Shown here piece after piece: positions 37,775 through 48,722 of a stretch of 64,000 nt of DNA. Source of the DNA: Roseiarcus sp963813195 (GTDB lineage: Bacteria > Pseudomonadota > Alphaproteobacteria > Rhizobiales > Beijerinckiaceae); NCBI GenBank assembly GCA_963813195.1, contig CAWEYC010000015.1, forward strand, positions 372,001 to 436,000, given 5' to 3'. The notes under the pieces were generated by a model. That model was not told where the DNA came from. It saw only the letters and a list, made by a program, of their open reading frames with translations, and did not search any database. The number at the start of each line of letters is the position of its first letter. Position 1 is the first letter of the stretch. The translations under genes were made by a program, and so were the position numbers.

Positions 37775-38986
37775 TCATACGACGTGCTCGGCGACCTTTC
37801 GGGAGGCAGCGCCTTCACCGGTCATGATAGCTCGGGTGTGCCGAGCGATCGTGGCTTCCTCATCCGTGGCGATCACGCGGACTTCGATTTCGCTGTCAGG
37901 AGCGCTGATGCAAGCCGCATTAGCAGCGTTCGCGGTCGCGTCGAGTCGCACGCCCAGCCAAGCCAATCGGCCGCAAATCTCGGCGCGGATCGTCGGCGCG
38001 CGTTCTCCGATCCCGGCAGTGAACACGAGGCCATCGAGCCCACCCAGCGCACCTGTCGACCCCGCGATCTCGAAGGCGATGCGATAGGAGAAGAGATCGA
38101 GCGCCTCGCGCGAATGCGGGTCGTCGCTGCCAATCAGCGCGCGCATATCCCCGCTGATCCCGGAGACACCCAGCAATCCGGAATGTCGGTAGAGCAGGTC
38201 CTCGATCTCCGCGAAGCTCTTGCCCTGCCGCGCCAGATAGAGAACGACGCCGGGGTCGAGGGCGCCGCAGCGCGTCGACATGACCAAGCCGTCGAGCACG
38301 CTGAACGACATGGTCGTAGCGACACTCACCCCGCCCCGGAGCGCGCAGAGGCTCGCGCCGGCGCCCAGATGGGCGGCGACGACACGTCCTCGCGCCAGTG
38401 CGGGCGCATGAAGCTTCAGCTGCTCGACGATGAATTCGTAACTCAGGCCATGGAAGCCGTAGCGACGCACGCCCGCCGCCGTCAGAGCGCGCGGCAGGGC
38501 GAAATGCGAGGCCTCGATCGGCATGGTATGGTGGAAAGCGGTGTCGAAGCAGGCGACCTGCGCGATTTCGGGACGCGCCTCTGCGAGCGCGCGGATGGGC
38601 GCGAGATTGTGCGGCAGATGAAGTGGATCGAGCGGGATCAGCGCTCGCAGCGCTTCCAGCAACGCCGGCGTGATGAGCTCCGGCGCGATGTGCTCGGCGC
38701 CGCCGTGAACGATGCGATGTCCGACGGCGCACAAACGCAAGTCGCCGAGATGATCGTCGACGAACTTCAAGAGGCGTTCCAGCGTCGCGGCGAAGTCCGC
38801 GGTCGCACCGCGGGTTTCGGACAGAACGGCGCCCTTGGAGCCACGGGCGATGAAATGCGGCGTCGAGTCCAAATTCTCGACCTCGCCCCTCGCGGTGGCG
38901 GTCAGCGCGCCGCCGACATCGTAAAGCGCGAATTTCAGACTCGACGAGCCGGCGTTCAGCACCAGTATGCCTCGTCCGGCGCTCAT
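37775..38986 (-). CDS. ackA: Acetate kinase
   Basis: 403 residues. It converts acetyl phosphate and ADP to acetate and ATP. Signatures: ILVLNAGSSSLKF at the start, GHRIVHGG, FDTAFHHTMP, RRYGFHGLSYEF, AAHLGAGASLCA, STRCGALDPG and FTAGIGERAPTIR. The start ATG at 38986 matches the usual N-terminus. It pairs functionally with the phosphoketolase gene 1 kb away on the other strand, whose product makes acetyl phosphate. No phosphate acetyltransferase gene is in view. A TTTCCGA box lies about 150 bases upstream. Confidence 0.95.
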   Translation of the reverse strand: MSAGRGILVLNAGSSSLKFALYDVGGALTATARGEVENLDSTPHFIARGSKGAVLSETRGATADFAATLERLLKFVDDHLGDLRLCAVGHRIVHGGAEHIAPELITPALLEALRALIPLDPLHLPHNLAPIRALAEARPEIAQVACFDTAFHHTMPIEASHFALPRALTAAGVRRYGFHGLSYEFIVEQLKLHAPALARGRVVAAHLGAGASLCALRGGVSVATTMSFSVLDGLVMSTRCGALDPGVVLYLARQGKSFAEIEDLLYRHSGLLGVSGISGDMRALIGSDDPHSREALDLFSYRIAFEIAGSTGALGGLDGLVFTAGIGERAPTIRAEICGRLAWLGVRLDATANAANAACISAPDSEIEVRVIATDEEATIARHTRAIMTGEGAASRKVAEHVV

Positions 38987-39126
38987 GTCGCACCGATGGG
39001 CAAGGAGCAATCGGAACTTTCGACGTCCATGCGCTTCTTCCTCAAGTCGGGAAGGGTTCCGACCCTGCGCGCTCGATATGGCCTTCGCGGCTTGAGCCCG
39101 AAACTCCTATAGGGGCGGTCGACCCT

Positions 39127-39150
39127 CCGATAGCCTCGGAAACTACGCAT
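39127..39150 (-). promoter_or_regulatory. TTTCCGA box, copy 12
   Basis: On the minus strand GCGTAGTTTCCGAGGCTATC, pointing at the acetate kinase gene. Confidence 0.7.
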
Positions 39151-39214
39151 CACAACGCGGGGCGATCCCGTAAGAGGCGTTTGCGTCGGGACGCGGCCAT
39201 GTTCGGCGACGGCG

Positions 39215-39237
39215 TGAGTAGAATCCGAGGCTATCGG
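39215..39237 (+). promoter_or_regulatory. TTTCCGA box, copy 13
   Basis: TGAGTAGAATCCGAGGCTAT, directly before the SPFH gene relic and pointing at it; divergent from copy 12 about 90 bases away. Two bases of the core differ (AATCCGA). Confidence 0.58.
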
Positions 39238-39251
39238 ATCGTCCAATCCTC

Positions 39252-39795
39252 AGCCAGTCTCGTCAGCCAACGAGCGCGCGGCTCCCACCGCTCGGGCGCT
39301 TCCAAAAGGTCGATGGGCCCGGCCTCGTCCCGCTGGTTCCCTATATTGAGGAAATGGTGCGCGAGGACCTTCGCATTCAGGTCTTCGAGATTCGGAGCCA
39401 GGATCTGATCTCGCGCGACAACGTCTCCATGAAAGTCGACGCTGTGGTCTATTTCGATGTCGTCAATCCGGACCACGCGATTATCAATGTGCGGAGATTT
39501 ATGCTCGCCACTAACTTGCTGGCGCAAACCACACTTCGCGCCGTGGTGGGCCAGCACGACCTCGACGAGATGCTCTCCGAATCCACGCGCACATTCGCAA
39601 ATGTCTCGTCGTGTATTTGGGCGCGCACGGCAAGAGCGTCCGCATCCTCTAGGGCCGCTCCGTAAATCCCGCCGATGGGCGCGAAATCCTGGCGCTGCCG
39701 GAGGTCTGCGGCGCGTTGGTTGAGGGCGCGAGCCTGGAAGCCGAGGATTTCGTGGCGATCCTCGCGAGCGCCGGTTCGGTTTCAAAGCGCTGCCT
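39252..39795 (+). pseudogene. SPFH/stomatin-like gene relic and unidentified tail
   Basis: From about 39290 to 39582 the sequence encodes LGRFQKVDGPGLVPLVPYIE through SQDLISRDNVSMKVDAVVYF and VVGQHDLDEMLSE, clearly paralogous to the intact SPFH protein at 48723-49568. The membrane anchor is missing, a frame change lies before LGRFQ, and similarity stops after DEMLSE. The following 200 bases read like the end of another protein (REILALPEVCGALVEGASLEAEDF) with an in-frame stop, so this is a junction of two broken genes. Confidence 0.8.
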
Positions 39796-39816
39796 GGAGT
39801 AATTTCCGATTCTGCG
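39796..39816 (+). promoter_or_regulatory. TTTCCGA box, copy 14
   Basis: GGAGTAATTTCCGATTCTGC, 124 bases before the phosphoketolase gene and pointing at it. Confidence 0.66.
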
Positions 39817-39939
39817 CGGTCTGGGGAGACTCGCCGTGAGGCTATTTCCCGATGCAACAGGTCCGACGCTTCGGCGCTCGGTTTGTCAAGAACTCGCTTG
39901 GCGTCGATCCTGACGCGGCGCAACCAGAGGCACAGAACA

Positions 39940-42369
39940 ATGAACGTTCCGATCACGACGCGCGGATTACACCTTGTCGAAGAGACGCCTGACACCAACA
40001 GGGCGCAGGTCCCGCTGGATTCGCACGAATGGCGCCAACTCGACGCCTATTGGCGCGCCGCCAACTATCTCTCCGTCGGCCAGATCTATCTCTATGAAAA
40101 CCCGATGCTGCGCGAACCGCTGACGCTGGCCCACGTCAAGCCCCTGGTGGTCGGGCATTGGGGAACGACGCCCGGGCAGAATTTCATTTACGTTCACCTG
40201 AACCGCGCGATCAAACTGCACGATCTCGACATGATCTACATCGCCGGTCCCGGCCATGGCGGGCCGGCGCTTGTCGCCAACACCTATCTCGAGGGAAGCT
40301 ATAGCGAAATCTATCCCGACATCAGCAGGGACGAAGCCGGAATGAAGCGGCTGTTCAAGCAGTTTTCGTTCCCCGGCGGCATTTCGAGCCATGTGGCCCC
40401 CTCGACGCCGGGCTCGATTCATGAAGGCGGCGAACTCGGCTATTCCCTCAGCCACGCCTTCGGCGCGGCGTTCGACAATCCCGGTCTGATCGTCGCCTGT
40501 ATCGTCGGCGACGGCGAGGCCGAAACAGGGCCTTTGGCGACGGCCTGGCACTCCAACAAGTTTCTCGATCCGATCGCCGACGGCGCCGTCTTGCCGATCC
40601 TGCATCTCAACGGCTTCAAAATCAGCAATCCGACGATCCTCGCCCGAATAGAACGCGAGGAGCTGGAGAAGTTCTTCCAGGGCTGCGGCTGGACGCCGTT
40701 ATTCGTAGAGGGCGACGACCCGGAGACGATGCATGGTCTCATGGCGGCGACCCTGGAAGAAGCCGTCGCCCAGATCCATGCGATTCAAAAGAACGCCCGG
40801 GAGAACAACGACGCGACGCGGCCGCGTTGGCCGATGATCGTCCTCAGGTCGCCGAAAGGCTGGACCGGGCCGAAAATGGTCGACGGACTGCCGATCGAAG
40901 GCACGTTCCGCGCTCACCAGGTCCCCATACTTGTCGATGGCAAGCATCCCGACCATGTCGCGCTGCTCGAGAGCTGGATGAAGAGCTACAAGGCGGACGA
41001 ACTGTTCGACGAGAACGGCGCCCTGAGAACCGAATTGGCCTCGTTGGCGCCGAAGGGCGAGCGCCGCATGGGCGCAAACCCTCACGCCAACGGCGGGATG
41101 CTCCTGCGCGACCTGCGAATCCCCGACTTTCGCAATCACGCGGTGCAGGTCCCCTCGCCCGGCGCCGTCGCCGCGCAGGATACGCTGGTGCTCGGCAAGT
41201 TCCTGCGCGACGTCACGCGCCTCAACGAGGACAAACGCAATTTCCGCATCTTCGGCCCCGACGAGACGCTCTCCAATCTACTGGGCGACGTCTTTGAAGT
41301 CACCAATAGGCAATGGGACGCCCGCAAGGTCGACGGCGACGAGTTTCTCGCGCCCAACGGCCGCGTCGTGGACTCCCAACTCAGCGAACATCAATGCGAG
41401 GGATGGCTCGAGGGCTATCTGCTGACCGGCCGGCACGGCTTGTTCAACAGCTACGAGGCCTTCATCCGCATCGTCGATTCGATGTTCAGCCAGCACGCCA
41501 AATGGCTGAAGGTCACCCTCGAACTGCCGTGGCGGCGCAAGATAGCGTCCCTGAACTACCTGCTCGCCTCGCACGTCTGGCAACAGGACCACAACGGCTT
41601 CACCCACCAGGACCCCGGTTTCCTTGATCACGTCATCAACAAAAAGGCGGATGTGGTGAGGGTCTATCTGCCCCCGGACGCCAACTGCCTTTTGTCGGTT
41701 TTCGACCACTGCCTGCGAAGCCGCCATTACGTCAACGTCGTCGTGGCCGGGAAACACGCTCTCCCGCAATGGCTATCGATGGAGCAAGCTGTCGTTCATT
41801 GCACCGAGGGCATCGGCATCTGGCAATGGGCGAGCAACGATCAGGACGCTGAACCCGACGTCGTGATGGCTTGTTGCGGCGACACGCCGACGCTCGAGGT
41901 GCTGGCGGCGGTATCCATCCTGCGTGAAAACCTGCCGGACGTGAAAATTCGCGTCATCAACGTCGTCGATCTGATGCGGCTCCAGCCTTGCGCGGAGCAT
42001 CCGCACGGCTTGAGCGAAATCGATTACGACTCGCTGTTTACGAGGGACAAGCCGATCATCTTCGGATTTCATGGATATGCCTCGCTCGTGCACGGGCTGA
42101 CCTACCGACGGAGCAACCGACGTCTCCATGTCCGGGGTTACAAAGAGGAAGGCACAATCACGACGGCCTTCGATATGCGCGTGCAAAACGAGATCGATCG
42201 CTTCCACCTCGTGCAGGACGTCGTCGACAATCTGGAGCATCTGGGCAGCAAAGGCGCGTATCTCAAGCAGAAGATGCGTGACAAGCTGATCGAGCACAAG
42301 CACTTCATCGACGCGCACGGTGAGGATCTGCCGGAAATCCGCGATTGGAAATGGACCCACGTGGCGTGA
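39940..42369 (+). CDS. xfp: Phosphoketolase (xylulose-5-P/fructose-6-P)
   Basis: 809 residues, the normal family length. A TPP-dependent enzyme that splits xylulose 5-phosphate or fructose 6-phosphate with phosphate to give acetyl phosphate and an aldose phosphate. Signatures: AANYLSVGQIYLYENP, HWGTTPGQNFIYVHLNR, GPGHGGPALVANTYLEG, the TPP motif GDGEAETGPLATAWHSNKF, and HQDPGFLDHVINKK. The ATG at 39940 gives the standard N-terminus. With acetate kinase it forms a short ATP-yielding bypass. A TTTCCGA box precedes it; IS110 copy C lies 25 bases after the stop. Confidence 0.95.
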   Translation: MNVPITTRGLHLVEETPDTNRAQVPLDSHEWRQLDAYWRAANYLSVGQIYLYENPMLREPLTLAHVKPLVVGHWGTTPGQNFIYVHLNRAIKLHDLDMIYIAGPGHGGPALVANTYLEGSYSEIYPDISRDEAGMKRLFKQFSFPGGISSHVAPSTPGSIHEGGELGYSLSHAFGAAFDNPGLIVACIVGDGEAETGPLATAWHSNKFLDPIADGAVLPILHLNGFKISNPTILARIEREELEKFFQGCGWTPLFVEGDDPETMHGLMAATLEEAVAQIHAIQKNARENNDATRPRWPMIVLRSPKGWTGPKMVDGLPIEGTFRAHQVPILVDGKHPDHVALLESWMKSYKADELFDENGALRTELASLAPKGERRMGANPHANGGMLLRDLRIPDFRNHAVQVPSPGAVAAQDTLVLGKFLRDVTRLNEDKRNFRIFGPDETLSNLLGDVFEVTNRQWDARKVDGDEFLAPNGRVVDSQLSEHQCEGWLEGYLLTGRHGLFNSYEAFIRIVDSMFSQHAKWLKVTLELPWRRKIASLNYLLASHVWQQDHNGFTHQDPGFLDHVINKKADVVRVYLPPDANCLLSVFDHCLRSRHYVNVVVAGKHALPQWLSMEQAVVHCTEGIGIWQWASNDQDAEPDVVMACCGDTPTLEVLAAVSILRENLPDVKIRVINVVDLMRLQPCAEHPHGLSEIDYDSLFTRDKPIIFGFHGYASLVHGLTYRRSNRRLHVRGYKEEGTITTAFDMRVQNEIDRFHLVQDVVDNLEHLGSKGAYLKQKMRDKLIEHKHFIDAHGEDLPEIRDWKWTHVA

Positions 42370-42393
42370 CTGAAAGAGCGGCCGAGGCTTTGT

Positions 42394-42521
42394 CATGTCT
42401 GGACGGCGCCCGCTGATCAAGGGTTATTTTCGGCATTGCGCAGGTCGTGGGTGCGGTCATGTCTGGACGGCGCCCGCTGATCAAGGGTTATTTTCGGCAT
42501 TGCGCAGGTCGTGGGTGCGGT
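42394..42521. repeat. Tandem duplication of a 64-bp IS110 end segment
   Basis: Two identical 64-base units starting CATGTCTGGACGGCGCCCGC at 42394 and 42458; copy A has only one such unit (10553-10616). Each unit carries the terminal inverted repeat, so copy C has two possible left ends. Confidence 0.92.
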
Positions 42522-43891
42522 CATGTCTTCGGCCTTTTGCGCGGAGAATAGAGTCCGCCGGCCCTGATGTTGTCCGCTGATCCGTTGCCTCAATCAGAGT
42601 AGCGCGCTTAGTGCGCAGACAAAGCCACGGGCTTCGGGATCAATCCGCTTTCCTGCACATCACCTCTTGGTCACCCTCGACTTCTCCTGGCGAAGCTCTT
42701 GCTTCGTCCAGCGCCGCCTTGGCTTTTCGTCAGCCTTGGCCGCGAACCTGGCCGGCGCTCCTTACGCCGGAATCTCCCGATAAGTGGTCTTGCCGCGCAG
42801 AATCGCGAAGGCGATGCGCGCCATTTTGTTGGCGAGCGCCACGGCGACGAGCTTGAAGGGCTTCTTTTCGATCAGCTTCTTGGCCCACATCCGCAGCGGG
42901 TCGGTGTGTGGCTTACGGTGAAACAGCACGGCATGCGCGCCCACGACGAGCAATTTGCGCAAATCTCGATTGCCCATCTTCGAGATGCGCCCAAGCCGTT
43001 GCTTGCCGCCCGAGGAGTTCTGCTTCGGCGTCAGCCCGAGGAAGGCGGCGAATTCGCGCGGGCCCGCGAAGCTGGACGCATCCTGAACGCTCGCCGCCAT
43101 CGCCGAGGCGGTGATGGGTCCGAAGCCGGGAATGCTCATCAGCCGGCGCGCCGTTTCGTCCTTCTGGGCCATCTTGGCGATAGCGCGATCGAGCCGCGCA
43201 ATCGCTTCGTCGAGGTTCCGCAATTGCACCACCAGCGGCGCCAGCGCCTCGGATACGACAAGCGGTATCGTCTCGTCGCCCGCCTCGATGCGATCAGCCA
43301 GTTCGCGGGCGTATCGCGGCCCTTGCGCCGCGATCACGCCGATCTCGGTCAAATGGCCTCGCAGCCCATTGATCAGCTGCGTTCGCTGGGAAACCAACAT
43401 CTCGCGCGCCTTGTGACGCATCATTATGGCTTGGTTCTCCAACGAGCGCACGCCGACAAATCGCATCGAAGGCCGTGTCACCGCCTCGCAAATCGCCGTC
43501 GCATCCGCCGCGTCGTTCTTCTGTCGGCGCACATAGGGCTTCACGTAAGCAGGAGGCATCATTCGGGCATCATGCCCAAGCTTGATCAGCTCGCGCGCCC
43601 AGTGATGCGCCGACCCGCAGGCCTCGAGCCCCACCAGGCAGGGCGGCAGCGAAGCGAAAAACTCCAGCAGCTTGTTGCGCCTGATCGCCTTGGCCACGAC
43701 AACGCGCCCTGAAGCATCAATGCAGTGAACCTGAAAAACGTGCTTGGCCAGATCGAGGCCAACGGTCGTGACAGACGAGAAATCGGTGATAGACTTTGCC
43801 ATGGACGGTGCCCCTTTCAGATGTGTTGCTCAACGACAACCATCTTGGCACAGCTCTCAATCGAGCCAGATGCCGGTGCGGGCGCCGTCCA
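42400..43891 (-). mobile_element. IS110-family element, copy C (diverged)
   Basis: The inverted repeats TGGACGGCGCCCGC (42400-42413, repeated at 42464-42477) and their complement at 43878-43891 match each other; they differ from those of copies A and B at one position that changed on both ends together. It contains an intact transposase gene and a non-coding 3' part. It sits 25 bases behind xfp on the left and against an IS6 transposase relic on the right. Confidence 0.88.
42762..43802 (-). CDS. IS110-family transposase, copy C
   Basis: 346 residues, start MAKSITDFSSVTTVGLDLAK. Same length and architecture as copies A and B with scattered substitutions along the whole protein (for example HCIDASGRVVVAK versus HGVDGSGRVLVAK), so it is an older relative rather than a recent copy. 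The RuvC-like acidic residues and the C-terminal region are intact. Confidence 0.93.
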   Translation of the reverse strand: MAKSITDFSSVTTVGLDLAKHVFQVHCIDASGRVVVAKAIRRNKLLEFFASLPPCLVGLEACGSAHHWARELIKLGHDARMMPPAYVKPYVRRQKNDAADATAICEAVTRPSMRFVGVRSLENQAIMMRHKAREMLVSQRTQLINGLRGHLTEIGVIAAQGPRYARELADRIEAGDETIPLVVSEALAPLVVQLRNLDEAIARLDRAIAKMAQKDETARRLMSIPGFGPITASAMAASVQDASSFAGPREFAAFLGLTPKQNSSGGKQRLGRISKMGNRDLRKLLVVGAHAVLFHRKPHTDPLRMWAKKLIEKKPFKLVAVALANKMARIAFAILRGKTTYREIPA

Positions 43892-43904
43892 CACCATCAC
43901 AATA

Positions 43905-44085
43905 TCGAAACGACGAAGTGAAGCGGGTTCGTTGCTCGCAACCCCAAGCGGCGGCGACGCCTTCGAGCCACGCGCTCATCGCCGCGGCGCGAAGCGTGCG
44001 ATGCGTTGGGTTGAAGTGAGATGGCGTTGGACGTTGAAGGTATTGAAGACGGTGGCGTGAATTGAGAAGAACTTCTGGGCTGAGC
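43905..44085 (-). pseudogene. IS6-family transposase C-terminal relic
   Basis: It reads KFFSIHATVFNTFNVQRHLTS and then, after a frame change, AMSAWLEGVAAAW, the usual end of an IS6-type transposase. Only the last 60 or so codons remain. IS110 copy C abuts it at the 3' side, as with the two other IS6 relics in the window. Confidence 0.7.
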
Positions 44086-44612
44086 CAGGGCTTTTGAGTC
44101 TTTGCATCATGCTCCCGTCGCCGAGTTGTAAATCGGCCGGGAACAAGTGAACCCTGTCACCCTTGGCTCAACGCATTGAGTTGGCTTACGAAAATCAACT
44201 AGCCCCCCGGGATCCCGAACGGCGCCGATCGGGACCCCTTCGTCGTCGACGCACATTAATGTTTAAATTCAGTGTGTTGTGCCCCCTTCGGGATGGGGTC
44301 CGCGGTCCGTTGCTGATTCACATCCTGGGGCTCCGCGACAGATCGGCGACGCGAAAGGCTTATTCGCCCTCAATCTGAGAATCAGACCGCCGGTCGCGTG
44401 CACTTGCGAGGACGTGATCGCCATCGGCTGCTGCAACAAAGAGAGCGCCAATGACCAGGCGATCCTCCATCCCTGTAGTTTCAGCTTGACCGGAGCCGAC
44501 AACTTGCTGGAGCGCCAACTTGGATTCTTCACGCCTTAAGCCGTTCAAGGTCGCCGTATCTCGCAATACACCGCGCTGATATCGCCCTTCTCCATCCAAC
44601 TCAGGAGCTATC
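44086..44612. other. Region without a supported gene
   Basis: It contains the imperfect palindrome at 44209-44238. A minus-strand frame at 44269-44532 (MKNPSWRSSKLSAPVK) and a plus-strand frame at 44279-44539 overlap each other; neither has a recognised motif or ribosome site. Probably relics between the mobile element and the PPK2 gene. Confidence 0.4.
44209..44238. repeat. Imperfect palindrome related to 185-218
   Basis: 30 bases around GGCGCC with two mismatched pairs; the right half GGCGCCGATCGGGACCCC is identical to that of the perfect palindrome at 185-218. Confidence 0.7.
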
Positions 44613-45482
44613 TCACTTCGCCAGCCGCTTTCGGATCGTCTTTAATTCATGCTCACGCTCCGCGCTTGATTTTGGGTAGGTCATTTCAAGTGCTTCGAAC
44701 GTATCGAGGACAATTTGGGATACGATTAACCGGGCGTTCTCTTTGTCGTCGGCGGGAACGACATACCAGGGCGCATCTCGGGTGCTTGTCGCACTGAGGC
44801 ATTCCTCAAACGCCTTCATGTACTGCTTCCAGAATTTTCGCTCCTCGATGTCCGCAAGGCTGAATTTCCAGTTCTTTTCCGGCTCGTCGATGCGTTCGAG
44901 GAAGCGCTTTCGCTGCTCTTCGTTCGAGAGGTGGAGGTAGAACTTCACGATTTGGGTTCGGTTGACATGGAGATGTCTCTCCAAATCCACGATCGACCGA
45001 TACCGGTCGCGCCAGACCGTCTTGTCGTCGAGCGACGTGTCCGTGAGCCCTTCGCCGAGGAGAATCTCGGGATGCACCCGGACGATCAGCACTTCCTCGT
45101 AATAGGATCGGTTGAAGATGCCGATCCGACCGCGTTCTGGCAGATCGCGGGAGGTGCGCCAGAAGAAATCGTGTTCCAATTCGGCGGCGCTGGGATGTTT
45201 GAAGCTGAACACCTGGCAACCCTGGGGGTTGACCCCGGACATAACATGCCTGATGGCGCCGTCTTTTCCCGCCGCATCCATCGCCTGAAAGATCAGCAGG
45301 ATGGCATGGCGATTTGTTGCATAGAGAAGCTCCTGTTGCGAACTCAGTTGCGCAACGTGCTCCTCCAGGAGCATTTGATAGTGCTCCTTCGACTTGTAGA
45401 CGGGATCGACGATCGTCGGCCACTTCTCGAGATCGATCTCGTCTCCTTCGCGTACGCGAAAGTCCTTTGTGTGTATTTTCAT
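44613..45482 (-). CDS. ppk2: Polyphosphate kinase 2 family protein
   Basis: 289 residues. PPK2 enzymes move phosphate between polyphosphate and nucleotides, usually making ADP or ATP (or GTP) from polyphosphate. Walker A is AMDAAGKDG (about 67-75), the lid follows, and Walker B is GIFNRSYYEE (about 121-130). Other hallmarks are FKHPSAAELEHDFFWR and WKFSLADIEERKFW. The start at 45482 has GGAAGGAAG upstream; a longer frame upstream is Arg/Pro-rich and not family-like. It lies behind the P-type ATPase gene on the same strand. Confidence 0.92.
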   Translation of the reverse strand: MKIHTKDFRVREGDEIDLEKWPTIVDPVYKSKEHYQMLLEEHVAQLSSQQELLYATNRHAILLIFQAMDAAGKDGAIRHVMSGVNPQGCQVFSFKHPSAAELEHDFFWRTSRDLPERGRIGIFNRSYYEEVLIVRVHPEILLGEGLTDTSLDDKTVWRDRYRSIVDLERHLHVNRTQIVKFYLHLSNEEQRKRFLERIDEPEKNWKFSLADIEERKFWKQYMKAFEECLSATSTRDAPWYVVPADDKENARLIVSQIVLDTFEALEMTYPKSSAEREHELKTIRKRLAK

Positions 45483-45713
45483 CGTCTTCCTTCCTGCGGT
45501 TTGGCAGCTTCTCTGCTCGCTTGGCGGTCGGCGGCGGCGTATCCGACGGCGTCTTCGCTTTGGCTCCCGGCTCAGGCTCGTCTTCGGGTTCACGCTCGGC
45601 TTTGGTTTGAGGCGCCTTCGGCGGTCGCGTTGGGCGCCTCAGCTTGGCTGACCACCGCGGCGACGATACGGGCCCGGGCATCTTCCGACTCTTTGGCGAG
45701 GCCAGCCAGCAAG

Positions 45714-48254
<2,541 letters not shown>

Positions 48255-48722
48255 GACGGATGTCCTCCGAGATTTAGCTAAGGGCGAACGAGCGCCAGCG
48301 TGCGCTGCGTGATCACCAGTTCCGCGCGGGCCTGCGCATCAGTGGCGACAGAGAACGCCGAGCCGCTCGCCGTCGCGGCGGTGGAGCATTTCGTATGCGC
48401 GATGACGAAGTATGTCGTTTCCAGACGCGGTCGCGAATCGAATTGGAACGGCCTGCAATCGCGAGCCAAGCGGGTTCGTCGCAGTCGCCGCTTTCGACAT
48501 CGACTCGTCCGCCATCGTCATGGATTTGTCCCTTTGTGATCGGTCGGTGGAGGCGCAACGTCTCGCCGCCAACGGGAACTCCATATCGATCGAACCGCCG
48601 GTAGGCGCACTGGCGCCGGCCAATCCCGCGAGAGCCGGTCGGAACAGATCAGTAGGGCTGGCCGTGGCGACGCGCTGCTTCAGTTGCGGAACAGCGGCTT
48701 TCGTCCAGGCGATCACTGCGCA
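48255..48722 (-). other. Uncertain region between ATPase and SPFH genes
   Basis: A minus-strand frame (48339-48716) includes MADESMSKAATATNPLGS and DILRHRAYEMLHRRDGE, which look protein-like, and the neighbouring frame continues AQARAELVITQRTLALVRP to 48278. A small phasin-like or stress protein with a frameshift is possible, but no family is recognised. Confidence 0.35.

Noticed and set aside
37733..39112. 459-codon plus-strand open frame opposite ackA
   Set aside because: It is the antisense shadow of the acetate kinase gene; composition is Arg/Gln/Ala-rich without motifs, while the minus strand gives an unmistakable acetate kinase.
43111..43712. Long antisense frames inside the IS110 copies
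   Set aside because: They are shadows of the transposase codon pattern and occur at the same places in all three copies.
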